The notes under the pieces: generated by a model | What the model was told of the DNA's origin: nothing | Seen by the model: only the letters and a program-made list of their open reading frames with translations | The model's database searches: none | Shown: positions 41,600 to 52,875 of the stretch, in pieces | How the letters are laid out: each line of letters opens with the position of its first letter | Numbering within the stretch: position 1 is the first letter of the stretch | DNA from: Phascolarctos cinereus | Lineage: Eukaryota; Chordata; Mammalia; Diprotodontia; Phascolarctidae | Reading direction: 5' to 3' | NCBI RefSeq assembly: GCF_002099425.1 | Contig: NW_018343964.1 | Span: 7,976,001 to 8,040,000, forward strand | DNA: 64,000 bases | Position numbers and translations under genes: made by a program

Positions 41600-43944
41600 G
41601 ACAGCAGACATGAGAGAAACTGGTGCAGCTTCCTCTGAGAAGCAGGCTTGACTATGGGGATTGGCAAGGTTGCTGTGCGCTCCTCTTCCCCTGTCTCACT
41701 CTAAGTGGGAGATGTGATGCTGGAGCAGATGCTGAATTGAAATGGGAAGTTGGATGGGAGCTCAGTGGGGCCGGTATCATGGGACAGGAGAAGGTTGGGA
41801 TCACAAGGATGCCTCAGCAGTATTGATTCCAGGGTCCGTTCTGGGAAATATCAGCCCCCTCATGGATTTTAGCATTTCCCTATCTTTTTTCCTTCACCTT
41901 TACACTGTGGCACTTCCTCCTGAGATGGCCCCAGATCTGCAAGAGACATTTGAGTAAAGCTTTTTATTAACAGACATGAAGAAATGGAGTCTGCAATTGA
42001 TTATTTAGCCATGATTTATCAATGATGATGGATTGGAAAGCAGTGTAAGTAACACGATTATGCCTCTCCCTACAGCTAGATAAACTTGTTGTCTTGTTTC
42101 TTGTTGTCTTAACTTTCCTGTTGTACTTTTCCTTAAAGTGGTATCAAGATGAAAACATTCCCAAGTGCTTCAGAGAAGTTAGGAGGGACCAGATTAGTCA
42201 GTCTCCCCACCCCCACCCTCAATGATTGACGCATAAATGGTACAGCTGTGTCCACAGGGGCACCAATGATCTGGACATAGGATCCAGGAATGTTTTTTCC
42301 CCTCCCTTGAGACAGAACGAAAACTAGAAAACTGTTAACTGGGTTCGTGAACTGACAGCTATTGCTGTCTACAGACCAGGCTATTTAACAGCCGCTAGCT
42401 GGGTCTCCTAGACAGTATTTTAAATGTGTTACCTGTGCAGGACCAGGATGAAAAAAGAAAGAAAGAAAGAAAGAGAAAAGAAAGAGAAAAAGAAAGAAAA
42501 TGGGCTTAGCCTGTGGCTTTCAAAAAGGCTTTTTTCTGGCTGGCAGAAATGTGAGATTGATTTTTCCACTAAATGTCCTATGTGTTTTTCTTCCTGCTGT
42601 TTTCTGCTTTTCTTGTAAGAGGGCAACTTCCCTGCTCTAGTGTAATAGCACTAGGTACCCCTAGGTAGCAGGATATTAATGAACTGAAAACTGGTCACTG
42701 CCCGTAAATGCTAGCCCAAGTTCCCCTATGTCTAGGGGTGAGGGTGGGGGGGTTGGTTCAAGCATCTTCAATTCTCCAGGTTTTATAGGGGTGGGGATGG
42801 GGAAGGGGGGGCACAAGCATACTTAACACAGAGACAGGAATCAGTGAGGTTAATGACAGAGAATGGAACACGTAATGAATAAAAAACAAACAAACAAAAA
42901 ACCCTAAGCTTTAGAATACACTGCCTATTTTCTTTCTTAATTGGAAACAAAGCCTATTTTTGTTGTGAATAAGTCATATGTAAAGTCATTCTAAGTTTCC
43001 CTGAGAAGCAGGCTTTTAAAGTGGTCTCTTAACATTATGTAAACGATTCAGGCACTAAAGTCCAATGACTTTGGTGTTATTTATTTAGTGCAGAGGTGGG
43101 AGCAGAGGCAGGAGATTAGTGTCGTTCTTCTCTTATAGGCTATACAGTAAGACTTTCTTTCTATGGGACCAAGATCACAAATTTGCCCGGATTTGGAAGT
43201 GGGGCTCTTATTTGAAAGAGCTGGAAATAGCCCAGGAATGAGCTTTTCTCAGTTAACTTTGCCGATTCTCCTCCATCTATCACTTCTGGAGCCGAGGCAG
43301 GGCAGCCCCCTCCACCCCTTCACTTGGAGCCTTGGAACACCATGAAAGACCCTTCTGCAGATTCCTGCTTTGAACACGCCCTGCCATGTTTAAAGCCCAG
43401 CCTTGGACAGAGGAAGCACTGTAGCGAGATGCAGAGAGGCTGCCAATTTTGGAATTGAATGAGCTCAGTTGGTGCCTGAATATGAAATCACTTTTGTGAG
43501 CATACAAGTGAGATCATATCTCTCAGGCTCTACCAGAAGTGCTTCTAACTTTATCGATTGGCATTTAGCATCCTCAGAGCGCTGGACAGCCAGAGATGCA
43601 CCTGAGAGGGAGTCTGTCGGAGGCTACAGGGTCACAGTACCATTTGGGCGACCTGGTTACCCTAAAAATAAGTAGGGCCACGCCTTTGAAAAGACGTCCT
43701 TTGTTATCTGGGGGAAATCTGATACAGAAAACACATGTTCACAGTGTCATGTGAGTGCTTCTCCGCTCACTAAGTGGTTGTATCACAAGGGGAGGGGTGT
43801 GTGTGTGTGGAGAACCTTTTAATCTTTCAGTGTTTTGTTTTGAGTTTTGTTCATGAGGATCCTGGCAAGCTCATTAGCATTTAGAGGAGGTGGGGAGGAA
43901 AGTGGAAAACCTGGAGCAAAGAATCCCGTGGAAACATGGAATAA
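41600..43944. other. 2.3-kb repeat-poor stretch
   Basis: No interspersed repeat was recognised apart from a GAAA run (42441-42500) and G-runs at 42735-42810. Short CpG groups occur at 43550-43690. No exon with convincing splice sites is visible. With the block before it, this is the longest low-repeat region and a reasonable place for conserved regulatory DNA. Confidence 0.45.
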
Positions 43945-44130
43945 TGAGATAAGCACCAGTTTTGGAGTCAGAGGACCCAGGTTTAAATCTTAGGTTATCC
44001 GGGAACTAGCTGTAGGAACTTGGACAGGTCACGTTAACTCTTCCCCGATTTACAGTGCCCCTCCTTCTCAGAGTAAGGAATTTGGATTAGCTGATCTCTT
44101 CAGGTCCCTCCTAGCTCTAAACCTTCTCTA
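43945..44130 (+). mobile_element. L3-tail CORE-SINE
   Basis: GTCAGAGGACCCAGGTTTAA (head), GGATTAGCTGATCTCTTCAG and GTCCCTCCTAGCTCTAAACC (tail). Confidence 0.75.
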
Positions 44131-44984
44131 GCTATGAAAGCAGACAGGCTTGAAATGGAATCTTTTCCAAGCTACAAATTCTGGCTCTGCCCGTTTGTTC
44201 TGATTCTGGTTGAAATGAGTCCCTACCAGAGTACCATTTCATTCTCCCTACCCCCAGTTAATATTTTGTGATGGTCATTTTTTTTTTTGCATGCTGCCTT
44301 GGACGGGGCACAGGAGGACAATTTTTCCAGAGAGTACAAACATGTATTAATGACAAAAGTAATCTACTAAGTAAATTCTGTGATAGGGAAAAAGTGGTAT
44401 TCTGAGGCTATGCATTGCACAGTGCCTTGCACATAGTAGCAGTTTAATTTAAAAAGTATCATTACCCTCTCTTCCATCAAATCCTCAGTGAATCTCATGT
44501 ACATTCCCATGAAAGCAAAATGATTATCTGCCGAAAGGCACTACTTTGAGAGAGTATGGAGAGTGCTTTTTTCTGTGGTCAGTGAAGAAAGGGACCTGAT
44601 CTGCTGATACCTGCAAACACCTCTTTGAGAAAGGCAGCTGATTGACATCAGCAAAATTGCTGAGCAATAAAGTACTGGAGTCAAGGTGAGAGAATGAAGG
44701 GAGATGTGGGGGTTGTCTCCCAGGAGTTTCAGGCAAAGTTCTGTTCAGAGCCCAGAAGCTCTGAACTGATAAAGCTAGATGGCAGAGATAAGTCTCAAAC
44801 TGATCAATAACTTACAGATGGAATGAAGCTTTCATTTTAACCCTGGTGTTCTGCAGGGAAGCTTTGTTCAGGATAAATGGCAACTTATATCATTTCTCGA
44901 GGCAATCCCTTCTAAACTAGAATGCAGGGGTGCCCTCTTGCATAGCGACTGGCTGGCTGTCTTCTAAAAAGCTGGGCTCTTAGG
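44131..44984. other. Mostly unassigned; L2 end at 44405-44455
   Basis: GCACAGTGCCTTGCACATAG marks a small L2 3' terminus. The remaining bases show no recognised feature. Confidence 0.45.
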
Positions 44985-45095
44985 AGAGGCAGTGGGATCA
45001 AGGGGGCATATTGGACGCAGAGCCAGAAAGATCCAGGTTCAAATCCTGCATGTGACACTTACTGCCTGTGTACTCAGTAAGTCATTTTGCTGGGG
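44985..45095 (+). mobile_element. CORE-SINE fragment
   Basis: Head with AGATCCAGGTTCAAATCCTG and CORE TTACTGCCTGTGTACTCAGT. The tail is missing. Confidence 0.65.
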
Positions 45096-45392
45096 TGTGA
45101 CATTTTGATCAACTGAACCCTTTCTTGATTTTGTCATTCAGGTATCTAATACCAAAAAACTTGCCTTCACCCTCCCTCCCTTTTCCTGAGCAGAGAAAAC
45201 CACTTAGTAGAGGATAGGGAAGAGCCTTGCAAAGACAGGGCTCTGACTCTGTCAAACACAGGAGATGAATAATTTCTCCTCTAAGGTAGGAAGGGGGAAA
45301 GTTTTCCTTTCTCTCTATAAAGAGAAATGGAAAAAAAATAGTTTTATGTGTCACGTGAATTCCATAGCATCACCACTATTATCTGTCTAAGA

Positions 45393-45579
45393 CAGGGGTA
45401 GGGAACCTGCGGCCTCGAGGCCACACGTGGCCCTATAGGTCTTCAAGTGTGGTCCTTTGACTGAATCCAAACTTCCCTAAGGGGGATTTGTTCTGTGAAG
45501 TTTGGATTCAGTCAAAGGGCCGTACTTGAGGACCTATAGGGCCACGTGTGGCCTCGAGGCCACAGGTTCCCCACCCCTG
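45393..45579. mobile_element. Fold-back hAT MITE with 8-bp target-site duplication
   Basis: A 187-bp near-perfect palindrome: the left arm begins CAGGGGTAGGGAACCTGCGG and the right arm, complemented, begins CAGGGGTGGGGAACCTGTGG. The arms pair for about 80 bases around a short loop. Flanks GTCTAAGA (45385-45392) and GTCTAGGA (45580-45587) match at 7 of 8 bases. It has no coding capacity. Confidence 0.9.
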
Positions 45580-45659
45580 GTCTAGGACTATTAACTTCTA
45601 TCTGTTACCCCAGGATCATCAGAGCAGTGACTCTCCTTAGTGGTGGTCATAGATCCTAG

Positions 45660-45875
45660 AATGGGAGGAGTTGGTGAAGACTTATGTCTGGACCAGAAAC
45701 TGAGAGGCCTAGACTCTATGCCAAACTTCTGTCACTAACCAAATGCAAAATCTTGGGCAAATCAACCTTTCTAGACCTGAGTTCCCTCACCTGTAAAATA
45801 GGGGTAAGAATGCTTGTTCTGCCTCTAATTATAAAGCTGTAGTGAGAATAAGGTGTCATTTTACAAGATGTTCCC
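45660..45875 (+). mobile_element. MIR-type SINE, diverged
   Basis: AATCTTGGGCAAATCAACCT, CACCTGTAAAATAGGGGTAA, GCTGTAGTGAGAATAAGGTG. Confidence 0.65.
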
Positions 45876-46009
45876 AGGGTCTTTGAAAGGTACCAAGGGA
45901 AGGACAGTATACTGCTGTGAACTAATAATAGGAAGCATTAGGATAGTGGAGGGATCCATAGTGCTTGGTTTGTTCATACTACTATTAGGTTAATCATTTT
46001 AGACAAACC

Positions 46010-46063
46010 GACCAACATTAATTCAATTAAATAAATACCTATTAAGTGCTTTCTAGGGTCAAG
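46010..46063 (-). mobile_element. L2 3' end fragment, antisense
   Basis: CAATTAAATAAATACCTATT, AAGTGCTTTCTAGGG. Confidence 0.55.
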
Positions 46064-46293
46064 GTAGGTAGCTAGGTGGCACAGTGAATAGAGTGCTGCA
46101 CCTGGGGTCAGGAAGACTCATCTTCCTGAGTTCAAATCTGTCCTCAGAGGCTTACTAGCTGTGTGACCTTGGGCAAGTCACTTAACCCTGTTTGCCTCAG
46201 TTTCCTCAGAAGGAAATGGCAAACCACTCCAGTATCTTTGCCAAGAAAACCCCAAATGGGGACCTGAAGAGTGAGGCATGACCAACAACAACA
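46064..46293 (+). mobile_element. RTE-tail CORE-SINE
   Basis: TAGCTAGGTGGCACAGTGAA, CTAGCTGTGTGACCTTGGGC, GCCAAGAAAACCCCAAATGG. About 20 bases between CORE and tail are missing. Confidence 0.85.
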
Positions 46294-46339
46294 GTAGTAA
46301 AGGAAGCAAGCGTTTGTTAAGGGAGTAATGTTGCACTCC

Positions 46340-46476
46340 TCAGAGGAGGTTGCATTTTGAACTTTAAGGGTCCTTAGATACCAGGAATATCAAATGAGGC
46401 AACCAAGACTAGGAGAGGTGAGAAAGGATTCAGGCTCAGCCCCTTTGACTCCAAATCCAGAGCTGCTTCTACTATC
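46340..46476 (-). mobile_element. L3-tail CORE-SINE, cut by a hAT
   Basis: AACTTTAAGGGTCCTTAGAT, CCCTTTGACTCCAAATCCAG. Its head is split by the hAT at 46477. Confidence 0.6.
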
Positions 46477-46738
46477 CAGGGCTTCTTAAGCTTTTTCCAC
46501 TCATGACCCCTTTTCATGTTGCAGCAGTGTTCGTTGGCGTTGCGTGGCATGAGAGCATGTGCAGTGCAAAGTGCACATGCTTTGTGTTCAGAACCGAGGC
46601 TGCTGTGAAGTTGCATGATGCAACACAGGCAAGCACTTCCAGAAACACCTCAGATTCATTATGCATTTGATTTTTAATTAATTTTTGGTCATTTCCTGTT
46701 CAGAAACCTGGTTGTGACCTACAGTTTAAGAACTGCTG
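46477..46738 (+). mobile_element. hAT-like element inserted in a SINE
   Basis: The left end is CAGGGCTTCTTAAGCTTTTT; the right end is CTACAGTTTAAGAACTGCTG. Target duplications are not clear. Confidence 0.6.
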
Positions 46739-46861
46739 TGCTAGACCGCTTGCCTTTCCTATCATCTCACCATTATCTGATTTTTCATATTCACTTAATG
46801 CTCAGGCTTTGGGATCAGAATTTCAGGTCCAGAGCAGAGAGGTGCTGAGTGCTCAGCAGCA

Positions 46862-47065
46862 CAGAATTAGAGATATAGAGCTAGGAAGGAAGGAACTCAG
46901 GGGGCATCTAGTCCAGTATCCTCGTTTTACAGATGAGGACACTGAGGCCTAGAGAGGTTCAATGATTCATGCAAAGCCATAAAGGTAGTAAGTAGCAGAA
47001 TCAAGGTTTGAACCCAGGGCCTCTGACTTCAAATCCGTTGTTATTTCTACCATACTGTGCTACAT
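46862..47065 (-). mobile_element. L3-tail CORE-SINE
   Basis: GCATCTAGTCCAGTATCCTC, TTTACAGATGAGGACACTGA, GTTTGAACCCAGGGCCTCTG, all reversed. Confidence 0.8.
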
Positions 47066-47254
47066 GAGAGAATTTGAACCTGAAAATTCAAATGCTTTAG
47101 TCTTAAGCTATTTGTGTTGCTCTTAAATAGTGTCAGCTTTCTCTAGGGAGAAAATATGATAAAGAAATTATCATAAAGCTCTGTATAAAATATATTAAAT
47201 ATATCTGACACTCATTTTTTAATTGGACTGTTGTACTAATCTAGGAGGAAATTA

Positions 47255-47349
47255 TTTCTCCCCTCTAGTCTATTCTCCCAACCTAACTTGTTGTACATTC
47301 TACATCCAAATTCAATGCAAGATTAACCTTGTTAATGACCACAATTCTG

Positions 47350-47419
<70 letters not shown>

Positions 47420-47660
47420 CATCTCTCACTCCTCTGTTCAATAACCTTCGATGGCTCCCTGTTAAATAAGACACAATTCCTGTTCTTAAGCTCCTTAACA
47501 ACAGGAACCCTTTCCCTTTCCTTTCCTTTTTCTCTTTTCCCTCCTCCTTTCCTTTCTCCTGTCTCCTCTCCTTTTTTTTTTTTTTTTGGTCTTTGTATCC
47601 CATAGCACCTAACACAGGGCTTAGCACGTAGTGGGCGCTTAGTAAATGCTTCTTGTTTGA
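47255..47660 (+). mobile_element. L2 LINE 3' part with a CT tract
   Basis: CCTTCGATGGCTCCCTGTTA, then CTTTGTATCCCATAGCACCT and the end GTAGTGGGCGCTTAGTAAAT. A (CT)n tract lies at 47354-47417 and a pyrimidine-rich stretch with poly-T at 47510-47588. Confidence 0.75.
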
Positions 47661-48827
47661 CCAACCAATTGATTGCTGTCACGTTATGCAGTTCAACCAG
47701 AGTTTGTTAACTGAATGGTGGGGTGGGGGAAGGGGAGAAGCACTCTTTGTGTCTTAGGTTTAGAAAGTTCCATGCAGTTCTGTGTTCTTCATTGATAATG
47801 TCAACAGAAAGGAGCCATTGTTTCTATACTATTCTTTTGAGTTTTATTAGCCTCTTACCCAGGGAATATGTGACCACTATCTAGTCTAGGTAGACCCACA
47901 GTAAGGTAACCTAAGTACTTCCCATCCAAATCCAGTGTGTTGGTTTTTGAGAAATGACACTGAATTGCCTTTTTTTTTCCCTCTGAGACCATCCTGGAAA
48001 AAGCAGTTCTGGATTTACCTTTTATTGGCAAAGTGATTGATTGTCCACTGTAATGGTATTTGGGCTGTGTCAGTAATGAAACAAGGCCTTCTTCGGCATT
48101 AAGTCTGTATGATTTCATCCCTTTGAGAGAAACTCCTTGAATTAAAAATGTGCTGACAAAAAGGGTCACTTTGTGGGCTGTGTGTGTGTGTGTGTGTGTG
48201 TGTAGGGGAAAAGCCCTGCTGGCCTGTATAGCACTGACCTCTTGTTTCCCATCCCCAGGTCCTGTCCAAAGTTCCCACTGGCTCGTTTTTTTGCCCCTTT
48301 CATAGCCCTCAGTTGTTTCCACCAAGTAACTACCTACTATAATTTGAGGGGTGAGTGGGCAGAGGAAGGGGGATGTGAGGTAATGAGCCTACCAGGTCTT
48401 TTTCAACCTATCTGTCGCTCTAGAGGGAAATTGGGGAATGGTATGAAGCCACGAATCTGAGATGTCAGCTCATAAATATGTAAGCCCTCTTCTTACTTTA
48501 TAAGCATCTTGACAGCCAGAGCTGTCATTTACACGCAATCCACAGCTGAGCTCAAAATTTCCAGTTGCCAGATCGCTCCTGGATGCTAGAAATTCAGGAT
48601 GGGAGAGTGTTTAGGGAAAGCAGTGTTGAATGCTCTTGTAAAAAAAAAAAACAAAAAAACCAAAAAAACCCCAACTCCATTTGTTTTCCACTGATGCTGT
48701 CCCTTTCCCGTTCCCTTCTCCACCTTGTCCGTGTCTTCCGTGACAAGTATTTAACAGAGCTGGGCTAGGTTCAGGAGCACAACAGAACAAAAGGAGGAGA
48801 TTACATGAAGCTAAGCAGGAAACAGTG
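47661..48827. other. No recognised feature except (TG)n
   Basis: About 1.2 kb unassigned. (TG)n at 48180-48203 and an A-rich run at 48641-48670. The 156-codon minus-strand frame (47855-48325) crosses the TG tract and shows no domain. Confidence 0.4.
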
Positions 48828-49012
48828 AGATACCATGGGAAAAACACTAGTTCTGAGGTCAGAGGACCCAGGTTCAAATTTCTCCTCTGATCCTCTCTTA
48901 ACTGTATGACCTTGAGCAGCACACATAGCCTCAGTTTCATCCGGGGTAAAATGAGGGGTTTAGACCAAATGGCTTCTGAGTCTCAGGTCCCTTCCCGCTC
49001 TAGGACTAAAGT
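48828..49012 (+). mobile_element. L3-tail CORE-SINE
   Basis: GTCAGAGGACCCAGGTTCAA; TCAGGTCCCTTCCCGCTCTA. Confidence 0.8.
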
Positions 49013-49129
49013 GCTACACGCCAACAGCTTTCTTTTCCAGCTTCTGTTCTATGACATCATATGAAGTGTGCTTTGGGTGTTTCATACAGCATTCTAGATG
49101 GTACTTTGTGCACAGTAGGGCTCTACGTC

Positions 49130-50000
49130 ACTCCTGTATATTGCAGTCCACCTCTTCAACACCTCAGAAGTTCATCCCTTCCTCTTTACTCACAACACAA
49201 CCACCCTACTTATTGCAATAGTGTCTGTATGCCATCTCTCCAATCTCTAATCCATTCTCCACACAGCTGCCAAAATGACCACACTAAAGCACAGACCTGC
49301 CATTATCACTCCCTCCCTCCTAAAGCCTCATTGGCTCCCCATTTCCACTAGGACAAAAGAAGATTATTGATTTGGCACTAGAAGGGACCCTAGAGGCCAT
49401 TTATTCCAGTACCCTCATTTTACAAATAGGGAAACTGAGATTATTAAATGACTTGGCCATGGTCACACACAATGAGAGACACAATATCGTAACAGAAATT
49501 TCCTGACTTCAAAGTCGGTGCTCTCTCCTGTGGTGCCAGGCTCCCTACAAACTTCCCTATTTGGTGTCATTAAAGCCCCATCGTGGTTTGGCTTTGCCCT
49601 GTTTTTACAGGCCTATTATGCATCACTTCCCTTCATATACTCTGTGCTTTAACCAAGCTGGCCTGTTTGCTGTTCATCTCATCTGCCTTTGCATTTCTGC
49701 ACAGACTAAGCCAGGATGTCTTCCCTCCCTGATGTCCTTGTTGAAACCATGACTCACTTCAAAGGTCTGCTCAAATGCCCCTCCTTCCAGAGGCCTTTCT
49801 TGAGTCCCCTCCATAGTAGCGTGCCCCCTCACCATAATTTTATATTTAATTTGTATCTAACCTATAGTTATTTATCTGAGAACTTGTTCTATCAGACCCC
49901 CAGCAGAAGGTAAACTCCTTGAGAACAGAGTTTCTCATTTTGTATCTTCAGTGCAGGGCTTGGCACATAGGAGGGGCATTTTGTAAATATTTACTGATGG
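49130..50000 (+). mobile_element. L2 LINE, about 0.7 kb, split by a SINE
   Basis: The L2 ORF2 end (CCTCATTGGCTCCCCATTTC, CTGCTCAAATGCCCCTCCTT, CCAGAGGCCTTTCTTGAGTC) and 3' UTR (AAACTCCTTGAGAACAGAGT, GGCTTGGCACATAGGAGGGG). 49365-49550 is an inserted SINE. It is one of the longer L2 remains in the window and has no intact frame. Confidence 0.8.
49365..49550 (-). mobile_element. L3-tail CORE-SINE nested in L2
   Basis: GCACTAGAAGGGACCCTAGA, TTACAAATAGGGAAACTGAG, CTTCAAAGTCGGTGCTCTCT, all reversed. Confidence 0.78.
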
Positions 50001-50156
50001 AATACATATGTATTGAATGAATGTAACTAATATAATGTATCATGCAACCTAAGAATAGAGGTATTTTGCATAGAAAGTGCTTTGCGGGCTTTTAAAATTA
50101 CTATTTTTTTTAGCTATTATTTTGTTATGTTTCTGTTGCTTAGGAATAGGGTTAAG

Positions 50157-50395
50157 GACTGGACCTGTGATCTCATTGGTACATGGAATTTCTGGGTTAG
50201 GAAATTTTCCTTTTACCATGGCAAGTTGGTGCCTTCTTCACAATTTATGGTCTTAGAGAGTTTCCTAGAACACTTAAGAGGTTAAATGACTTGTCCAGGG
50301 TCACTTAGGATTTGTCCGAGACAGGACTTGAATCCAGGTCTTTCTGGCTTTAAGACTGGATCTCTATCCTCTCTACCATTCTGCCTCTATTCGTT
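50157..50395 (-). mobile_element. CORE-SINE with tail-X
   Basis: Reversed tail-X (GGACCTGTGATCTCATTGGT, AGTTGGTGCCTTCTTCACAA, TTAGAGAGTTTCCTAGAACA) followed by the CORE (AAATGACTTGTCCAGGGTCA) and head. Confidence 0.7.
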
Positions 50396-50449
50396 TTGTC
50401 TAGTAAAACAAGGCAAAAAATTGAGTATCTCATTATTTCTAACTATCAT

Positions 50450-50700
50450 TTTTGTTGTTCAATCATTTTTCAGTTGTGTCTGATTCTTCATGACCCCATC
50501 TGGGGTTTTCTTTGCAAAGATAATGGACTGGTTTGCCATTTCTGTCTCCAGATCATTTTGCAGATGAGAAAACTGAGGCAAACAGGATTGAGTGACTTGC
50601 CCAGGGTCACACAGCCAGTTAAGTGTCTGAGGCCAGATTTGACCTCAGGTCTTCCTGACTCCAGGCCCAGCACTCTATCCACTGTGCCACCTAGCTGCCC
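50450..50700 (-). mobile_element. RTE-tail CORE-SINE, full length
   Basis: CTTCATGACCCCATCTGGGG ... AGTGACTTGCCCAGGGTCAC ... CACTGTGCCACCTAGCTGCC. Flanking CTAACTATCATT and CTACTACCATTA suggest a target-site duplication. Confidence 0.88.
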
Positions 50701-51159
50701 CTACTACCATTAATGGATTCTATTAATAGGAACTTCCCATGATGATCATCAATAAATAATAATAACCACATGGTACCAAAGCAAGTTGTATTTCCCAGAA
50801 AATTGGAAACAGTCACCTCATAGACAAACTACAAATTGAAGATTTAGGTAGGAACTGACCACAACCATGTTTAGAAGCCCAGGTTTGATTGATTTTTTAA
50901 CTGAGTCGGTAGATATACGCAAGCTAAGTCATTCAGCCCCAGCACATCTGCTCTTTTGTGAGTTGCTGTTAGTGTATCAGGTTCTTAGCAGAGTCACTTC
51001 GACAAAGAAGAGATGATTGGTGTGAGTTGAGCAGACTGTAATCAGCCAGCCAGTATCCACTGGAAGAGCCAAAAGATGTCATGATGGCTTCTCAGCGTGT
51101 GGTGTTATGGAATCCTTTAGAGCAGCTCAGCTGCAGCCTGGTCTGATCCTGAGAAGATC
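50701..51159. other. No recognised feature
   Basis: Unassigned sequence of mixed composition. Confidence 0.4.
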
Positions 51160-51340
51160 TGGCTGAGAAGTTCCAGCTCTGCTATTAGTTAACCTTATAA
51201 CTCAATCTCTCTGAGCCTGTTCCCTCATCTCTAAAATGGGAATAATTACTCTGACAAGACCTACCTCACAAGGTGCCTTTGGGGGGAAAACCACCCAAAC
51301 AAACATGTGAATGGGAGCCATCAGCGTGCTTATCATAGCT
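51160..51340 (+). mobile_element. MIR-type SINE
   Basis: CTGAGCCTGTTCCCTCATCT, AAAATGGGAATAATTACTCT, ACCTACCTCACAAGGTGCCT. Confidence 0.65.
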
Positions 51341-51529
51341 GTCAGTTATCCAGCGTTCTCTTGGGCTCAGCTCTTATTAATCAGCCCTTCGGTGTATCCC
51401 AGTGATGTATTCTAGTACCACCCCCAGTGATAACTGATGTTTTTCATGATGAGCTTAAACACAATCCAGTCCAGAAGTGCTGTCTGAGTCATTAGTTGTT
51501 GAATCATGTTCAATATACGTTGAGTATGA

Positions 51530-51825
51530 AGTCATAGAGTCATATAATTTTGGAGCTGGAAAGGTGCTTTAGAAATTGTTTCTGTTGTTCAGTTTCTTGG
51601 TTGTGTCTGACTCTTAGTGATCCCATTTAGGACTTTCTTGGTAAAGATACTGGAGTGGTTTCTCCATTTCCTTCTCCAGCTCCTTTTACAGATAGGGAAA
51701 CTGAGGCAACCAGGGTAAAGGAAGTTGCCCACAGTTGCACAGCTAATAATTTTCTGAGGTTGGATTTGAACTCAGGTCTTCCTGACTCCAGGCCTAGTGC
51801 ACTATCTATCCAAGGTACCAGCCAT
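51530..51825 (-). mobile_element. SINE tail cut by an RTE-tail CORE-SINE
   Basis: 51530-51578 is a reversed L3-type tail (GTCATAGAGTCATATAATTT, GAGCTGGAAAGGTGC). 51580-51825 is a full RTE-tail SINE (CTTAGTGATCCCATTTAGGA ... TTGAACTCAGGTCTTCCTGA). Confidence 0.75.
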
Positions 51826-51864
51826 ATGCTTTGCCAATTTTTAAATTCAAAATAAAGAATCGAC

Positions 51865-52100
51865 ATGCTATAGCGTAGTGTAAAAGAGAGTCAGCTTCAA
51901 AGCCAGGAAGACCTTGGGTCAAGGTCTGCCTTTGACTCTGTGTGGGTGTGTTACCCTTAGGTTGTCACTTCACTTTTCAGGGCTTTAGGCAGTTTTGTAG
52001 GATGATAAGATGTGAAGAAGTTGTCCATCTGCATTGGTAAGGGGTGTTTCCTTACCAGGGAGTTCCCTAGACCAATGAAATCACAGGTTTGGTGCTCATC
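51865..52100 (+). mobile_element. CORE-SINE with tail-X
   Basis: CAAAGCCAGGAAGACCTTGG; tail TCCATCTGCATTGGTAAGGG, GACCAATGAAATCACAGGTT. Confidence 0.7.
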
Positions 52101-52119
52101 TCACTCTCTGTATGACCTG

Positions 52120-52200
52120 GTAATAGCTGGCATTTATATACAGTTGTGCTTTAAAGTTTGCAAAATGCTTTATAAATATGACCCTTCCCATCTTATACAT
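52120..52200 (-). mobile_element. MIR tail fragment, antisense
   Basis: AGCTGGCATTTATATACAGT, TTGCAAAATGCTTTATAAAT. Confidence 0.6.
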
Positions 52201-52230
52201 ACTCTATTTACTCTTTTCCAAGTACTCTTG

Positions 52231-52370
52231 TGGGTAGCTAGGTGGTACAGCGGATAGAGTACTGGCTGAGGAGTCAGGAGGACCTAAATTCAAATCCAGC
52301 TTCAGACTAGCTGTGTGACCCTGGGCAAGTCACTTAACCCTGATTATCTCCAAAAATAAAAATAAAAGAT
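52231..52370 (+). mobile_element. Short A-tail SINE (WSINE1-type)
   Basis: GTAGCTAGGTGGTACAGCGG, GTGACCCTGGGCAAGTCACT, CCCTGATTATCTCCAAAAAT with an A-rich tail. There is no RTE tail. Confidence 0.85.
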
Positions 52371-52689
52371 TCTAAATTAGAAAAAGTACAAAAGTAAAAA
52401 TATTTGCATATTTGAATATTCTTTAATCTTAGTTTAACTCCTTGAATCGCTTAAGATAACATTGTCTGTAATAACAGGCAGAGAAACCTTAGCTATAAGT
52501 GGCTAAATAGCCTAATCTACATTTTCACTTTGAGGAAATGGCACAACTAGATTATGATTGGAGAAGGATAGACTTGTATGTAATGCTAGCAAGGACCTGT
52601 TGGAGGTGAGTGATGACCTTCTGGATGGATTTCTGAGATTCCGTCCATATGTCCCTTTTGGGTCTATGCTTTTGTGATCTTGCCCCACC
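52371..52689. other. No recognised feature
   Basis: Unassigned, AT-rich. Confidence 0.4.
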
Positions 52690-52875
52690 TTCATTAGATT
52701 CTAAGCTTTCTGAGCACACATTCTAAGCACTTAATAAATGTTCGGTTGAATTGAATTGACTCTTCATTTCATAGTTGAGTTAGCTGAGCCTCAGAGAGGT
52801 TAAATGAATTGTCCAGTTCACACAGTTAATGTTTTTCATACTAAGGCCAGTTCAGGTACTACACAGTAGTTTTAA
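52690..52875. mobile_element. L2 3' end (+) and MIR (-)
   Basis: 52690-52760: CTAAGCACTTAATAAATGTT (L2 terminus). 52761-52875: CTGAGCCTCAGAGAGGTTAA (reversed MIR CORE). Confidence 0.6.

Noticed and set aside
47855-48325. 156-codon minus-strand frame
   Set aside because: Runs through a (TG)n tract (HTHTHT) and has no domain.
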